A DNA stretch of 64,000 nt from CALMFG01 sp963674805 (GCA_963674805.2 CAXXNY010000016.1:737556-801555); one strand, 5' to 3'. Shown: positions 1 to 8,581, counted from the stretch's first letter. The notes: generated by a model not told the origin, from the sequence alone. A program made the numbers and translations.

Positions 1-125
1 CGTTATAAGCGCAAAATAATATTTTGATTCAAAGAGAATTAAATTTATTGAATTAAAAAAAATGGTATCTTTGTCCATAAACAGAGTCTTCTTTGTTTTT
101 ACTGAGGTTGTGTATTCCTAAATAT

Positions 126-1202
126 TTAATAGAAATATTTTTCCAATTTATTAACAGCATTCTTCTTTTGCTCTTCCAACACATGCCCGTAGATATCCGC
201 CGTAATGGATATGCTACTATGACCTAGTATATCAGAAACAGTCTTTAAAGGCACGCCTTCAAGTATCATCAAAGATGCAGCTGTATGCCTTAAATCATGA
301 AACCGTACAGGGTCCAGGTTATATCTTTTTTGTACTTCTCCAAAACGACGTGATAACAACTTCGGGTCAATCAGTGTCCCGTCCTTTCGTGTGATCACAA
401 AATCAGAGCGGTAATACTTATCCCACAGCATCTCTTTGTTCTTCCGTTGCCAGTCTTTCTGCTCTTTTAAGATTTTCGCAATAGGTGCGGAGATGGGAAC
501 GATTCTCGTCTTTCCACTCTTTGGTGGTCTTAAACCGTCATAGGACATATTGTTCCGGATGATTAGATTCCCGTTTTTAATGTCACTCCATTGTAAGCCT
601 AGGATCTCTCCGCGCCTAAGCCCAGCGAATACCGCCAGGCATACCGCCGGGTATAGATAATCGCCCTCAAAGGCTTTTAGGTATTTAGATAAGTCATCCG
701 GATGAATGAAGGAGGACTTGCTTTCTTTGCTCTTTTTCGGCGTCTCCACCAGATTGAAGATATTCCGTGTAATCAGCTTTTGCTTCTCAGCCTGTTTGAA
801 CGCCCGGGATAAGGTTCTATGTATATATAGTAAGGAAGTACCGTTTAATGTTTGACTGAGTTCCTTATAGGCATTTTCAATATCCATCGGCATCAATCGC
901 TGCAGCTGCTTGGATCCGATGTATCTGTTGATATGGTTGATGTTAATCCGGTAACTCTTTGCCGTGCTTGGCGAAACAGTAGAAGCATATCCGTCTATCC
1001 ATTGATTTAAATATTCCTCGACCCGCATACTCGTAGGTGCGGTATAGAAGCCTTCCCGCATATCATTCTCAAGCTTCACCATAAAGTCCTTGGCTAGTGT
1101 CTGCCGGTCAAAGGTTTTGGAGACCTGTTTCTCGTTCTCATCCCACCATCTCACCCGCCACCGGTATCCGTTCTTTGTTTTGTACTTGAGTATGGTTGCC
1201 AT
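126..1202 (-). CDS. Tyrosine recombinase / integrase (element 1)
   Basis: This 358-residue protein is a site-specific tyrosine recombinase that would integrate and excise the element around it. Residues 1-50 form an arm-type DNA-binding domain, about 60-150 the SAM-like core-binding domain, and about 165-345 the catalytic domain. The catalytic set is visible: Arg196 in GLRRGE, Lys231, His302 and Arg305 in HDLRH, His328 in LGHSS and the nucleophile Tyr338 in DIYGH. The length is normal for phage and ICE integrases. It is transcribed away from the rightward HTH/methyltransferase/Rep operon. A nearly identical paralogue lies at 34344-35423 with the same gene order, so the two belong to sister elements. 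The 125 bases downstream of its stop hold nothing I recognise. Confidence 0.96.
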   Translation of the reverse strand: MATILKYKTKNGYRWRVRWWDENEKQVSKTFDRQTLAKDFMVKLENDMREGFYTAPTSMRVEEYLNQWIDGYASTVSPSTAKSYRININHINRYIGSKQLQRLMPMDIENAYKELSQTLNGTSLLYIHRTLSRAFKQAEKQKLITRNIFNLVETPKKSKESKSSFIHPDDLSKYLKAFEGDYLYPAVCLAVFAGLRRGEILGLQWSDIKNGNLIIRNNMSYDGLRPPKSGKTRIVPISAPIAKILKEQKDWQRKNKEMLWDKYYRSDFVITRKDGTLIDPKLLSRRFGEVQKRYNLDPVRFHDLRHTAASLMILEGVPLKTVSDILGHSSISITADIYGHVLEEQKKNAVNKLEKYFY

Positions 1203-1250
1203 GTTTTCGACCTCTTTTCATCGAATTCGTCTCATCTTTTGTGCTTTTTA

Positions 1251-1318
1251 TTGTGCGTTTGGTTTAGTCGTAGTATAGTCCATATGTTCTCGTATTTCAA
1301 TAGAAAGCAGAACATATA
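1251..1318 (+). promoter_or_regulatory. Promoter and inverted repeat of element 1 operon
   Basis: TTGTGC (1251-1256) and TATAGT (1274-1279) with a 17-bp spacer form a plausible sigma-A promoter pointing into the HTH gene. An inverted repeat follows at once, CATATGTTCT (1281-1290) and AGAACATATA (1309-1318), overlapping the expected start site. The block is conserved beside the second integrase (35502-35539), so it is probably an operator or regulatory hairpin of the element rather than chance. The binding protein is unknown; the HTH protein encoded just downstream is a candidate. Confidence 0.55.
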
Positions 1319-1349
1319 TTCTCATATATTAATCAAAGGGGGTTAATTT

Positions 1350-1658
1350 ATGGACAAAGTCCTATACATCAAAGAGGTCTGTGAAAAGATGAATGTGAAA
1401 CCAGGATACCTATATAAGCTAATTAATACCGGTGAGATTAAGAGTTTTAAGATGGGTAAGAAACGCGCTTTTATGCAATCATCCATAGACAAGTATCTGA
1501 TCAATAAATCAGGGATTAAAGAAGAAAAGATCATCCCGCTGACACCTAAAGATGCAATGGCGACCGGATTAGGTTCCTTTGACTGGAATAAGTTCGGCTA
1601 TGACCAGCTGTGTCTGGTATGGTCCTTAATCGGCAGGCTGGAGGGGGAGCATGAGTAA
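1350..1658 (+). CDS. Small helix-turn-helix protein, excisionase-like
   Basis: This 102-residue protein starts with a MerR/excisionase-type winged helix (residues about 4-50; the core reads KEVCEKMNVKPGYLYKLINT, followed by a basic wing KMGKKRAF). That fold fits an excisionase, or a regulator binding the inverted repeat just upstream. The C-terminal half has no known domain. A GGGGG ribosome site precedes the ATG by about 8 bases. Its end overlaps the methyltransferase start by 8 bases, so the two are translationally coupled. This gene and the methyltransferase are both absent from the second element, where the same promoter leads almost directly to Rep, so they form a swapped cassette. Excisionase is an inference from fold and position only. 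Confidence 0.75.
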   Translation: MDKVLYIKEVCEKMNVKPGYLYKLINTGEIKSFKMGKKRAFMQSSIDKYLINKSGIKEEKIIPLTPKDAMATGLGSFDWNKFGYDQLCLVWSLIGRLEGEHE

Positions 1659-2352
1659 GGATATTCAACTTTACTGCGGTGAATGCTTAGATATCATGGA
1701 TACGCTCATTAAAGAAGAGATTAAGGTTGACTGTCTGATCACCGACCCGCCTTATGGCATGTCATATAAAAGCCCGAGTGAACGATATGGATATATCCAT
1801 AATGATAATAACTTAGACTGGTTAGAACCATTCGCAAGAAAAGCCTATGATTTACTTTCTCCCAATGCTCACGGCTATGTCTTCTGCTCCCATCATCATG
1901 TAGAGGTATTTAAAACAGTATTATCAAATGTATTTGACTACAAGAACATCTTAATCTGGGAGAAGAACACGATTGGGTTAAATGACTTCATCACGAACTA
2001 TGGTCCCAAGTATGAAATGATCATCTATTTTAACAAAGGGAAAAGACCATTGAACGGAAATCGAGAGCCTAATATCTTTAAATTCATTAAACCGAAGAAT
2101 GAACTGCACCCGACACAAAAACCAGTGGATTTGATTGAATACCTGATATCCAAGAGTACCCATAAGGGAGAACTCATCTTAGACCCGTTTATGGGCAGCG
2201 GCACCACCGGGGTTGCAGCGAAACGGTTACATCGTCGGTTTATCGGGATTGAGATAGATCAGGCTTACTTCAGCATTGCAAAAAACCGGATCGAAGAACC
2301 AATCAACTTAGAGATTAATACGACTGAAGGAGGACAGTTAAAGTTTGGGTAA
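1651..2352 (+). CDS. DNA (N4-cytosine or N6-adenine) methyltransferase
   Basis: This 233-residue protein is an amino-methyltransferase of DNA. Motif IV, TDPPYG, is at residues 31-36 and precedes the AdoMet-binding motif FMGSGTTG at 180-187, the order of the beta class. HPTQKP (153-158) just before motif I is typical of phage-type and DpnA-like enzymes. At 233 residues it is at the short end of the class, so the target recognition region between the motifs is small. No restriction endonuclease gene is nearby, so it is a solitary methylase, perhaps protecting the element from host restriction or marking its replication origin. It is cotranscribed with the upstream HTH gene and followed by rep. 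The base specificity cannot be told from the sequence. Confidence 0.92.
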   Translation: MSKDIQLYCGECLDIMDTLIKEEIKVDCLITDPPYGMSYKSPSERYGYIHNDNNLDWLEPFARKAYDLLSPNAHGYVFCSHHHVEVFKTVLSNVFDYKNILIWEKNTIGLNDFITNYGPKYEMIIYFNKGKRPLNGNREPNIFKFIKPKNELHPTQKPVDLIEYLISKSTHKGELILDPFMGSGTTGVAAKRLHRRFIGIEIDQAYFSIAKNRIEEPINLEINTTEGGQLKFG

Positions 2353-2360
2353 TCCCAAGC

Positions 2361-2402
2361 TTTATCGTCCTCGTAATAGGTATTAACTAACCAACCATAT
2401 AT
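2361..2402 (+). promoter_or_regulatory. Conserved 42-bp block upstream of rep
   Basis: The 42 bases before the rep start are identical to those before the second rep (35623-35664), although the sequence further upstream is unrelated in the two elements. There is no Shine-Dalgarno motif in it. It may be a rep promoter or operator, the nicking origin of the HUH-type Rep, or the recombination border at which the HTH/methyltransferase cassette was exchanged. Confidence 0.4.
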
Positions 2403-3098
2403 ATGATTAAAACAAAGACGATAATTTCAGGGGAGATGCTGGAGTGTGAGGTGTATCCGGTATGGGAAAGAGACGCAAAGCGGGAAAAGAAACAAAAACT
2501 GACCAGTATCGCTCAGCAGAGAGTGAATCACAGGAATACAGTCAAACGGGTGATCCGGTTAATCAACACCAACTTCACCAAGAGAGATATCTGGATGACA
2601 CTGACCTACAAAACAAAGCAAACTGAGGAACAGGCGAAGAGGGATATCCAAAACTTTATTCGAAGATTGAAGAGACGGGTAGATAACCTTAAGTATATCT
2701 ATGTTACTGAGCTGGGGGAGAAGCGCATCCATCACCATATTATCTTAAACGTTGAAGACCGAGATATGGCTGAAGGGTTATGGACACTGGGACGAACCAA
2801 TGCCAGACGCTTACAACCGGATGACTATGGGTTAGAAGGGTTAGCAAGATACATTACCAAAGAAAAGAGCACAGCAGATAAAAGATATACCTGCAGTCGG
2901 AACTTAGACAAGCCCATTGTCTGTGAAGACAAGAGTATGTTCAACAGACGAGATACGGATAAAATTGTCCGAAACGAAAACAGGGCAAGAGAGCTATTTG
3001 AAAGGATGTACCCGGGATATGTGTTTAGGGATTTAACCATCTCAGAGTCTGTATTCATATCCGGATGGTATATCTATGTACGGTTACAAAAGTTATAA
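2403..3098 (+). CDS. HUH-type rolling-circle replication initiator
   Basis: This 231-residue protein resembles rolling-circle replication initiators of small plasmids, phages and integrated satellites. Motif 1 is WMTLTYK (residues 64-70). Motif 2 is the metal-binding run RIHHHIILN (His110-112). A candidate nicking tyrosine, Tyr150, lies in LARYITK. It would nick a double-stranded origin and let the excised element replicate or transfer. No classical ribosome site precedes the ATG, and the same holds for the second copy. The gene is followed within 20 bases by the sigma-like HTH gene. The paralogue at 35665-36360 is nearly identical. I infer autonomous replication of the circular form; no relaxase or coupling-protein genes are present. 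Confidence 0.85.
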   Translation: MIKTKTIISGEMLECEVYPVWERDAKREKKQKLTSIAQQRVNHRNTVKRVIRLINTNFTKRDIWMTLTYKTKQTEEQAKRDIQNFIRRLKRRVDNLKYIYVTELGEKRIHHHIILNVEDRDMAEGLWTLGRTNARRLQPDDYGLEGLARYITKEKSTADKRYTCSRNLDKPIVCEDKSMFNRRDTDKIVRNENRARELFERMYPGYVFRDLTISESVFISGWYIYVRLQKL

Positions 3099-3114
3099 AG
3101 GGGAGATAAGAAAA

Positions 3115-3606
3115 ATGGTTAAAGAATTTTTAGACAGTGTGGCAACAGTCATGAAAACCTGCAATGCTCTGCCGGAAAAGCGAGCGGCATATGAAGCCAA
3201 GAAGGTGAAGCCAAAAGAAGAACCGGATTACAAGCATTGGTTAAAGTGTAGGCGCTCCGCATGTAGACTCTGTAAGCTGACTGAAGAATATCGCATCGCA
3301 GCTAAAGCGATTGCAGAAGCAACGGATAGATTCCTTGAGATTATTGAAGGGTTAAACCCAATAGAAGCCTTCGTTTTAATTGAGCGTTACGGCATGTTGA
3401 AGACCTGGGATGAGATCGCTGATGAAATCAATTACTCCAGAGCACAGGTATTTCGGATCCATAATCGGGCGGTCCAATGGATAGAGGAGCGAAACACAAA
3501 TGAGGAATTGAAACCGGTGAAGATAGAAGCGTTTATAAATAACGACGTGGCGGCGTGTCCGATTGGCTTACATGAAACAGACCAACTAACCGATAAAATG
3601 AGATAA
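3115..3606 (+). CDS. Sigma-like HTH protein (ArpU/RinA or DUF1492-type)
   Basis: This 163-residue protein ends in a sigma-70 region 4-like helix-turn-helix (about residues 94-130; TWDEIADEINYSRAQVFRIH). Such proteins act as late regulators in phages and satellites. The start at 3115 was chosen because GGGGAG lies 8 bases upstream; a longer frame from 3076 would overlap rep. The related protein of element 2 stops about ten residues after the HTH. Here the frame runs on for about 35 more residues, and the last 25 are encoded by the first 75 bases of an intergenic repeat that is non-coding elsewhere. The C-terminal tail is therefore probably acquired junk or a new end. A Cys cluster (CRRSACRLC, about residue 53) is present in this copy only. 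Confidence 0.75.
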   Translation: MVKEFLDSVATVMKTCNALPEKRAAYEAKKVKPKEEPDYKHWLKCRRSACRLCKLTEEYRIAAKAIAEATDRFLEIIEGLNPIEAFVLIERYGMLKTWDEIADEINYSRAQVFRIHNRAVQWIEERNTNEELKPVKIEAFINNDVAACPIGLHETDQLTDKMR

Positions 3607-3902
3607 AGGCGCAGAACCGCTATACCCCCCTTACCTCGGGTATAGCGTGTAGCGCCCGAAACCGTTTGTGCCCCTCCGTGTGATACATGCCTCGCGCACG
3701 TGACCCCCCCTCCCCTACCAGGGGGTATGAAAAAGTTTTAGGGAAGATAAACGGAAACCGGTTGCGCTCTCGCCCGTGAAAAAATTCCCTTTATCAAGAT
3801 AAAATCTTAATAAGCAGATATACCCATATAAATATTCATATACAGACAATATGATTCATAACAACATCGCACGTGTCGCGCGACATGGCGGCGTGCGTGC
3901 GC
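3532..3902 (+). repeat. Structured intergenic repeat, copy A
   Basis: This is one of four related blocks (others at 15714, 37372 and 49341) in the same orientation. It opens with GACGTGGCGGCGTGTCCG, followed by a hairpin with a perfect 10-bp stem, CGCTATACCC/GGGTATAGCG (3618-3627, 3638-3647). Two internal near-repeats of GAAACCGTTTGTGC type lie at about 3659 and 3754. Between them come a C-run/G-run hairpin (CCCCTACCAGGGG) and the motif CTCGCGCACGTGAC. The end carries the palindrome GTCGCGCGAC and a second GACATGGCGGCGTGCG, so head and tail share a motif. Its first 75 bases encode the tail of the preceding gene. The function is unknown; a non-coding RNA, a replication or transfer site, or a small transposable unit are all possible. 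Confidence 0.8.
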
Positions 3903-4070
3903 AAATTTCAAGATAAAATATAGTCAGCAATAGTATCATTATTGTCAGAATTATTAGGCATACCATAGACGTATGGAGTTGTTCTATATCGTTTGAACTG
4001 TAAAGACTGAATTTAATAAGTTTTGAACAATGTGAATGTTAATAAATAAAAGTTGAAATTTATTAGAATT

Positions 4071-4115
4071 TTCTAATATTGGTCTTATGGATTTCTCATT
4101 TATCAATCTGATAAT
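4071..4115 (+). promoter_or_regulatory. Three heptamers at 11-bp steps plus -10 (LCP gene)
   Basis: TTCTAAT (4071), GTCTTAT (4082) and TTCTCAT (4093) are spaced exactly 11 bp apart, and GATAAT (4110-4115) starts 17 bases after the start of the last heptamer. The same layout occurs at 7792, 8682 and 9770. Direct repeats on one helical face, close to a -10 box, are the usual target of OmpR-family activators such as the one encoded at 5723. The first heptamer lies in the right arm of an inverted repeat TATTAG-6-CTAATA (4061-4078) that is also present at 8672. Confidence 0.65.
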
Positions 4116-4193
4116 AGAGCTGATTTTAAAAAAATATTGTGTGTATTACTCGGCATAGCGAAATAGAAATAATTTAAAATGTAAAGGGAAAAA

Positions 4194-5333
4194 ATGAACA
4201 CAAAAAGATTAATCATCCTTATACTTTCAATGATAATCACAGCTGTTTTTGTTTGCACAGGGGTTGTGGCATGGAGATTAAAAGAAGCTGCAAAGAATCC
4301 AGTATCCGTTTTTTTTGGCGATGAAATAATTGTACCGGATGCGACTAAAAGCAGTGATCAGCCCAGAATACCCGACGTTGACCTTGTATTAAAAGAAAGA
4401 TCATATAAAAAGAAAGATAACATCTTATCAATCGCCATTTTAGGCAGAGATGCAACGCCTCCTGAAGAACAAAGAGTAGATGGCGGAAACACGGATATCA
4501 TGATTGTCGTTGCGATTGATCTGATTACCGGCGATGTTAAGGCGATATCAATACCACGCGATACGATAGCTCATATTTATCACTCTAAACACGCATCGCC
4601 TGAAATCGACTTAGAATATTTCCACAAACTGAATGGAGCCTACGGGGCAGGTGGACCAATGAATACGGATGAGGTACAACTCTCAAATTCAGTACGGTGC
4701 ATCGAGGAACATTTAAATACTTTTGGGACATTTGATGTATCCATCGATAAATATATTGAAATTTCATTAGTCGGATTAAGGGAATTAACAGATATTGTCG
4801 GAGGCGTAGAGATAACACTGGACAACGGAATTCCTGGAGTGGGATCCAGCGGGCAAACGGTTAAGCTCAACGGAAAAACCGCGATGACTTTTGTAAGAGA
4901 CCGGTATAACTTCGGAGGTGACCTAGGCAGGGTATCAAATGCCCAGAAATATATAAGATCTCTGGCGAAAAAAATTCAGACAATGGGGATAACTGAGATT
5001 GGGACACAGATTGCAACAACATTTATAAAGGAAAATTTAATGCGGACAAATTTATCCCCTGAAGAGATTGCGGCGTTGGCAGGGCTCTTATCAAACATAA
5101 AAATCGATGGCGTTCCAATTACAACGATTCCGGTCAAAGAAGAAAATGATATTGCTGGATTCAAGGATTACTTAAAAACATACGATTTTGACTATCAGGC
5201 GTTTTATGGTGCGGCAAAGTGGGAAACGCTTGATATATTGCCTGATAACAGATACTCATTTGGTTTTTTTACAGACTATGATGCATTGGAAACTATCATG
5301 CTGGATACATATTATGATGAAATAGTGCAATAA
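4194..5333 (+). CDS. LytR-CpsA-Psr (LCP) family protein
   Basis: This 379-residue protein has one N-terminal membrane segment (about residues 5-27) and an extracellular LCP domain (about 80-265). LCP motifs are visible: GGNTDIMIVVAID, then AISIPRDT with the pyrophosphate-binding arginine, and the late FVRDRYNFGGDLGRVSNAQK. Such enzymes transfer undecaprenyl-linked glycopolymers to peptidoglycan outside the cell. The gene stands alone about 390 bases upstream of the two-component system. Its promoter region carries the shared heptamer array, so it is probably under the response regulator at 5723. The glycopolymer it attaches cannot be deduced. The start has only a weak ribosome site (AAAGGGAAAAA). 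Confidence 0.93.
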   Translation: MNTKRLIILILSMIITAVFVCTGVVAWRLKEAAKNPVSVFFGDEIIVPDATKSSDQPRIPDVDLVLKERSYKKKDNILSIAILGRDATPPEEQRVDGGNTDIMIVVAIDLITGDVKAISIPRDTIAHIYHSKHASPEIDLEYFHKLNGAYGAGGPMNTDEVQLSNSVRCIEEHLNTFGTFDVSIDKYIEISLVGLRELTDIVGGVEITLDNGIPGVGSSGQTVKLNGKTAMTFVRDRYNFGGDLGRVSNAQKYIRSLAKKIQTMGITEIGTQIATTFIKENLMRTNLSPEEIAALAGLLSNIKIDGVPITTIPVKEENDIAGFKDYLKTYDFDYQAFYGAAKWETLDILPDNRYSFGFFTDYDALETIMLDTYYDEIVQ

Positions 5334-5722
5334 TATCTGATAATAGTTCAGTTTCAAAGATTATTGCTTATACTTTAAAAGATATTTAAAAGTAGAATTT
5401 TATAGGTTTCAAAGCAGAAGACGTAGATTGATGACATGATTGATGAAGTATTGGTGGCGGTACAGTCAGGAAGTCTGGGTATTTTTGATAATGCGAATAT
5501 GCCGTAAGAAAACTGTAAAAAATATTTTATATAATAAAGGCTATAGTTCTTGCAGCGAAATTTTCTATGCTATTATGCAGGGCACTCGGAAGGCTTGGAT
5601 AAATCTGGTACTAGCTTTTTTATTTCAGCGGCGATTAAAACTTTATATGATATACTTATAATTATGGAAGAGAGATAGAAATATCAACTAGATAAAGTAT
5701 TGTGTTTAAATGAGGTCAAAAA
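5334..5722 (+). promoter_or_regulatory. Intergenic region with promoter of the two-component operon
   Basis: I find no convincing gene in this 389-base stretch. A TATAAT box at 5657-5662, with only a weak -35 (ATTAAA-like, about 5634), is the best promoter for the response regulator gene, and GAGG lies shortly before its ATG. The heptamer array of the neighbouring promoters is not evident here, so autoregulation is not supported. A 73-residue open frame at 5440-5661 lacks a ribosome site and has no recognisable sequence. Confidence 0.4.
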
Positions 5723-6421
5723 ATGAGTATAAAAAATATTCTAATTGTCGAAGATGATACCGCACTTGTGCGCATCCTGGAATTAGAGTTTAAGCATGAA
5801 GGATATACGTTTGATACTGCTAAAGACGGTCGAATAGGGCTCGACTTATTTGAAGAAAATGATTATGAGATTATTATACTTGACTTAATGCTGCCGGTTA
5901 TTTCTGGCATTGAGTTGTGCAGAAAGATACGTCGCAATTCAAACACCCCAATTATTATGTTAACCGCAAAGAGAGATGTTTCAGACCGCGTGATTGGACT
6001 AGACATGGGTGCGGATGACTATCTCACAAAGCCATTTGAGATGGTGGAGCTGTTGGCTAGAATACGGTCTGCGCTTCGGAGAACCAGGCGGGATCAAACA
6101 GAATTACCCAAAATCACGATTGGGGACTTAAGCATCAATCCACTGACCAGAGAAGTAACAAAGCAGGAAGTGAATATTGAGCTGACTAAGAAAGAATATG
6201 AACTGCTTGAGTATCTGGCAAAGAATAATGGAATTGTGTTAACTAGAGACCAGATTATCAGTGAGGTTTGGGGATATGATTTTGTCGGAGATACCAATGT
6301 CTTAGATGTATACATCAAATATTTACGAGATAAGGTGGATTATCCTTTTGAAACAAAAATGATTCAAACTGTCAGAGGCGTAGGCTATACGCTGAAGGAG
6401 CAAGACCATGAAAAGGGCTAA
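5723..6421 (+). CDS. OmpR/PhoB-family response regulator
   Basis: The 232-residue protein has a receiver domain (about 4-118) with acidic pair Asp11/Asp12, phosphoacceptor Asp54 in IILDLMLP, and Lys103 in LTKPFE. A winged-helix DNA-binding domain follows (about 130-226, ending in RGVGYTL). It overlaps the histidine kinase gene by 14 bases and would be phosphorylated by that kinase. Dimers of this family bind direct repeats, and the surrounding promoters at 4071, 7792, 8682 and 9770 carry such repeats at 11-bp spacing. I infer that this regulator controls the LCP, PepSY, phosphodiester glycosidase and ABC genes around it. Confidence 0.96.
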   Translation: MSIKNILIVEDDTALVRILELEFKHEGYTFDTAKDGRIGLDLFEENDYEIIILDLMLPVISGIELCRKIRRNSNTPIIMLTAKRDVSDRVIGLDMGADDYLTKPFEMVELLARIRSALRRTRRDQTELPKITIGDLSINPLTREVTKQEVNIELTKKEYELLEYLAKNNGIVLTRDQIISEVWGYDFVGDTNVLDVYIKYLRDKVDYPFETKMIQTVRGVGYTLKEQDHEKG

Positions 6422-7778
6422 ACTGAATACGCAAAAAATATCGTTCAGACTGACCTTTAAATATTCGGTTTTCTTTTTCAGCACCCTTATTGTTATGAGT
6501 GCAGCTGTTTTATTTGGCATCCGGTACTATTTATTTGATCAGGCCAAGAGCCAGATAGAGAGCGTAAAGCAATCAATTTTGCAGGAAATTGAATCTGGGG
6601 AGCCCTTTAACCGGCTTGATTTTGGCGAAGTGGCAGAGATGTATGAAAACGTTGAATTATATGTACTTCTGAATGATGATCGCATCTTTGACAATAGGGA
6701 GCAGTATGATATTGATATTCCCGAAGAAGCAGTGGGTACAGCTATAAAATTAAGCGGGGGCGGGAAAAGCATACTTTATGCGACAATTCATTTGGTTAAT
6801 GATAAAGAAGATAAGCTTAATGTCCAACTCATCAAAAATTTAGATAACGAAAGAGATTTTATCAAGGTTCTATTAATTATCCTTACAGGTGTTGATACCG
6901 TCTTTATATTTGTTTCGGTATTTTTCGGGTTTTTTATGAGTAAGCGGGCATTGAGACCGATAGAAAAAATAACCAAGCATGCGCAGGAAATCAGAGTGGG
7001 AGATTTAAGTAAGCGCCTTACAATCAGCGGGCCAGATGACGAATTGAAACGGCTTGCCGAGACATTTAACGCAATGATCAGCAGCATTGAGGTCGGTTAT
7101 GAAAAACAAAATCGCTTTACTCTGGATGCGGCACACGAACTCGCAACGCCCCTTGCCGTTATTAACGGGTATGTGGATATTATCCGACGGTGGGGTAAAG
7201 ATAATCCGGATGTTTTCACGGAAGCGATTACCGCAATAAAAAAAGAAATTACTAACATGAATAAACTTTTGAGTACATTGCTGCAATTAGCTAAAGGCGA
7301 TAATGAACAGATTAAGTTAGAGAAGGTGCAGTTTTGGCTAAATGACCTGATGGATGAAGTGGTTAAGGATAGCCGGATTATTTATGAAAATGTTGAGATT
7401 GGTTGTGAACCCAATGAAAAGATCGAGGTTCTTGCCGACCAACGCTTAATTAAACAAATGCTGCGCGCGATTATCAGCAACAGTATAAAATATGCGAAAG
7501 ATACCTGCAATATAGAAATTTCAAGCTGCCAGAAGAATAATAAAGCGATAATTAAAATTAAAGATAACGGAATAGGCATTGGACAAGATGCACTGCCGCA
7601 TATTTTTGACCGGTTTTATCGCGTGGATAAAGCACGAACACGGGATACCGGCGGAGCAGGGCTCGGACTTTCTGTGGTAAAAATGATTGTGGAACGGCAT
7701 GGGGGTGAAATCAATGTCGAAAGTACGATTGGTGAATACACAACCTTTATCATTCAAATACCGATTCTTGATTCATAG
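6408..7778 (+). CDS. Membrane sensor histidine kinase
   Basis: The 456-residue kinase has two membrane segments (about 17-40 and 152-177) enclosing a small extracytoplasmic domain of about 110 residues, then a HAMP domain (about 178-230). The dimerisation/phosphoacceptor helix carries His243 in AAHELATPLA; the usual HELRTP motif has Ala in place of Arg. The ATPase domain has an N box (SNSIKYA), DNGIGIG and GGAGLGLS. It is the partner of the regulator just upstream. The sensor domain does not match a ligand-binding family I know. The linked envelope genes suggest a cell-surface stress or antimicrobial signal, which is inference. Confidence 0.95.
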   Translation: MKRAKLNTQKISFRLTFKYSVFFFSTLIVMSAAVLFGIRYYLFDQAKSQIESVKQSILQEIESGEPFNRLDFGEVAEMYENVELYVLLNDDRIFDNREQYDIDIPEEAVGTAIKLSGGGKSILYATIHLVNDKEDKLNVQLIKNLDNERDFIKVLLIILTGVDTVFIFVSVFFGFFMSKRALRPIEKITKHAQEIRVGDLSKRLTISGPDDELKRLAETFNAMISSIEVGYEKQNRFTLDAAHELATPLAVINGYVDIIRRWGKDNPDVFTEAITAIKKEITNMNKLLSTLLQLAKGDNEQIKLEKVQFWLNDLMDEVVKDSRIIYENVEIGCEPNEKIEVLADQRLIKQMLRAIISNSIKYAKDTCNIEISSCQKNNKAIIKIKDNGIGIGQDALPHIFDRFYRVDKARTRDTGGAGLGLSVVKMIVERHGGEINVESTIGEYTTFIIQIPILDS

Positions 7779-7791
7779 CATAAATAAGAAA

Positions 7792-7836
7792 ACTCTCAGA
7801 TTCATCTCAGTAAAATTTCATATTTGCCCTTTAAAG
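7792..7836 (+). promoter_or_regulatory. Three heptamers at 11-bp steps plus -10 (PepSY gene)
   Basis: CTCTCAG (7792), ATCTCAG (7803) and ATTTCAT (7814) are 11 bp apart, and TAAAGT (7831-7836) starts 17 bases after the start of the last heptamer, as in the three sister promoters. The array lies right after the kinase stop codon, so the PepSY gene can be induced separately from the regulator operon. Confidence 0.6.
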
Positions 7837-7890
7837 TATTAGCTGTTGGAGAATGACTCTGACATGCGATAAACAGAAGGGAGAACAAGT

Positions 7891-8535
7891 ATGAAAAAAA
7901 TCACGTTTACGAAAAAAACAGTATTGCTAGCGGCACTTATATTGCTGGCGTCAATAGGCGTTGCGATAGGAATTTCGGTCATTGGCGAGAATCCGGTTGT
8001 GTATGCCGCAGAAAAAGAAGACCGCAATGATGAAGAACCGATAACGGTTAAGGTTAAACTTTCTGAAGATGAAGCGGTTGCAATCGCGGCTGAATCAGTT
8101 GATGCTAACGCTAAAGTTATTTATGTGGAACTGGAAGATGAAAACGGCACAATTGTTTACAGCGTTGAGATGACACAGAACGGTAAGAAGTTTGAGGTCA
8201 ATGTTGACGCAAATTCTGGAAAGATTATTAAGTCAGGTGAAGATGTTGAATATGAAGGCGCTGACGAAGAAGACAATGAAGACGGTGACGAACCGGTAAA
8301 CGTCAGTGTCAAATTGACACAAAGCGAAGCGGTTGCGATTGCGGCTGCCTCGGTCGATTCTGGTGCCAAGATTCTTAATGTAGAGTTAGAAGATGAGAAT
8401 GGCGTTATCGTTTATGGGGTTGAAATGACGCTAAACGGAAAAGAACTTGACATTAAAGTTGATGCAAATTCCGGTCAAATTGTTGCCTCTGATGATAATG
8501 CCGAATATGAAGATGAGGTTGATGAAGACGACTAA
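7891..8535 (+). CDS. Exported protein with two PepSY domains
   Basis: This 214-residue protein starts with a signal sequence or membrane anchor (about residues 10-35). Two tandem PepSY units follow, about 48-112 and 132-196, each with a SEDEAVAIAAESVD-like helix and a VDANSGKII-like end. The two units are similar over their length, so an internal duplication is evident. The linker and C-terminus are very acidic (Asp/Glu runs). PepSY domains are known as modulators of secreted peptidases and in sensing modules next to two-component systems. It directly follows the kinase gene and has its own heptamer promoter and a downstream terminator, so it is likely a strongly induced single-gene unit that may buffer a cationic peptide or feed back on the kinase. 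Confidence 0.88.
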   Translation: MKKITFTKKTVLLAALILLASIGVAIGISVIGENPVVYAAEKEDRNDEEPITVKVKLSEDEAVAIAAESVDANAKVIYVELEDENGTIVYSVEMTQNGKKFEVNVDANSGKIIKSGEDVEYEGADEEDNEDGDEPVNVSVKLTQSEAVAIAAASVDSGAKILNVELEDENGVIVYGVEMTLNGKELDIKVDANSGQIVASDDNAEYEDEVDEDD

Positions 8536-8581
8536 ATGAAGTAAGACACGCGATAAGATGTATTAACAAAATGCATTGATC

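Larger units (their letters stand above)
126..3606. mobile_element. Integrase/Rep mini-element 1
   Basis: A leftward integrase faces a rightward operon of HTH protein, methyltransferase, HUH Rep and sigma-like protein. The same backbone recurs at 34344-36761. I see no conjugation genes, capsid genes or complete attachment sites, so this is a small integrative element or satellite, or the recombination/replication end of a larger one cut by the window edge. The limits given are those of the genes, not of the DNA element. Confidence 0.7.

Noticed and set aside
1651..2352. A restriction-modification system
   Set aside because: No endonuclease or specificity gene flanks the methyltransferase; the neighbours belong to the mobile element.
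3532..3902. CRISPR array or rRNA/tRNA operon as an explanation of the repeat family
   Set aside because: There are no regular spacers, no cas genes, and no rRNA or tRNA sequence; copies are 12-22 kb apart.
5440..5661. A 73-residue protein before the response regulator
   Set aside because: No ribosome site, low protein-like quality and no family; the region reads better as a leader with a promoter.
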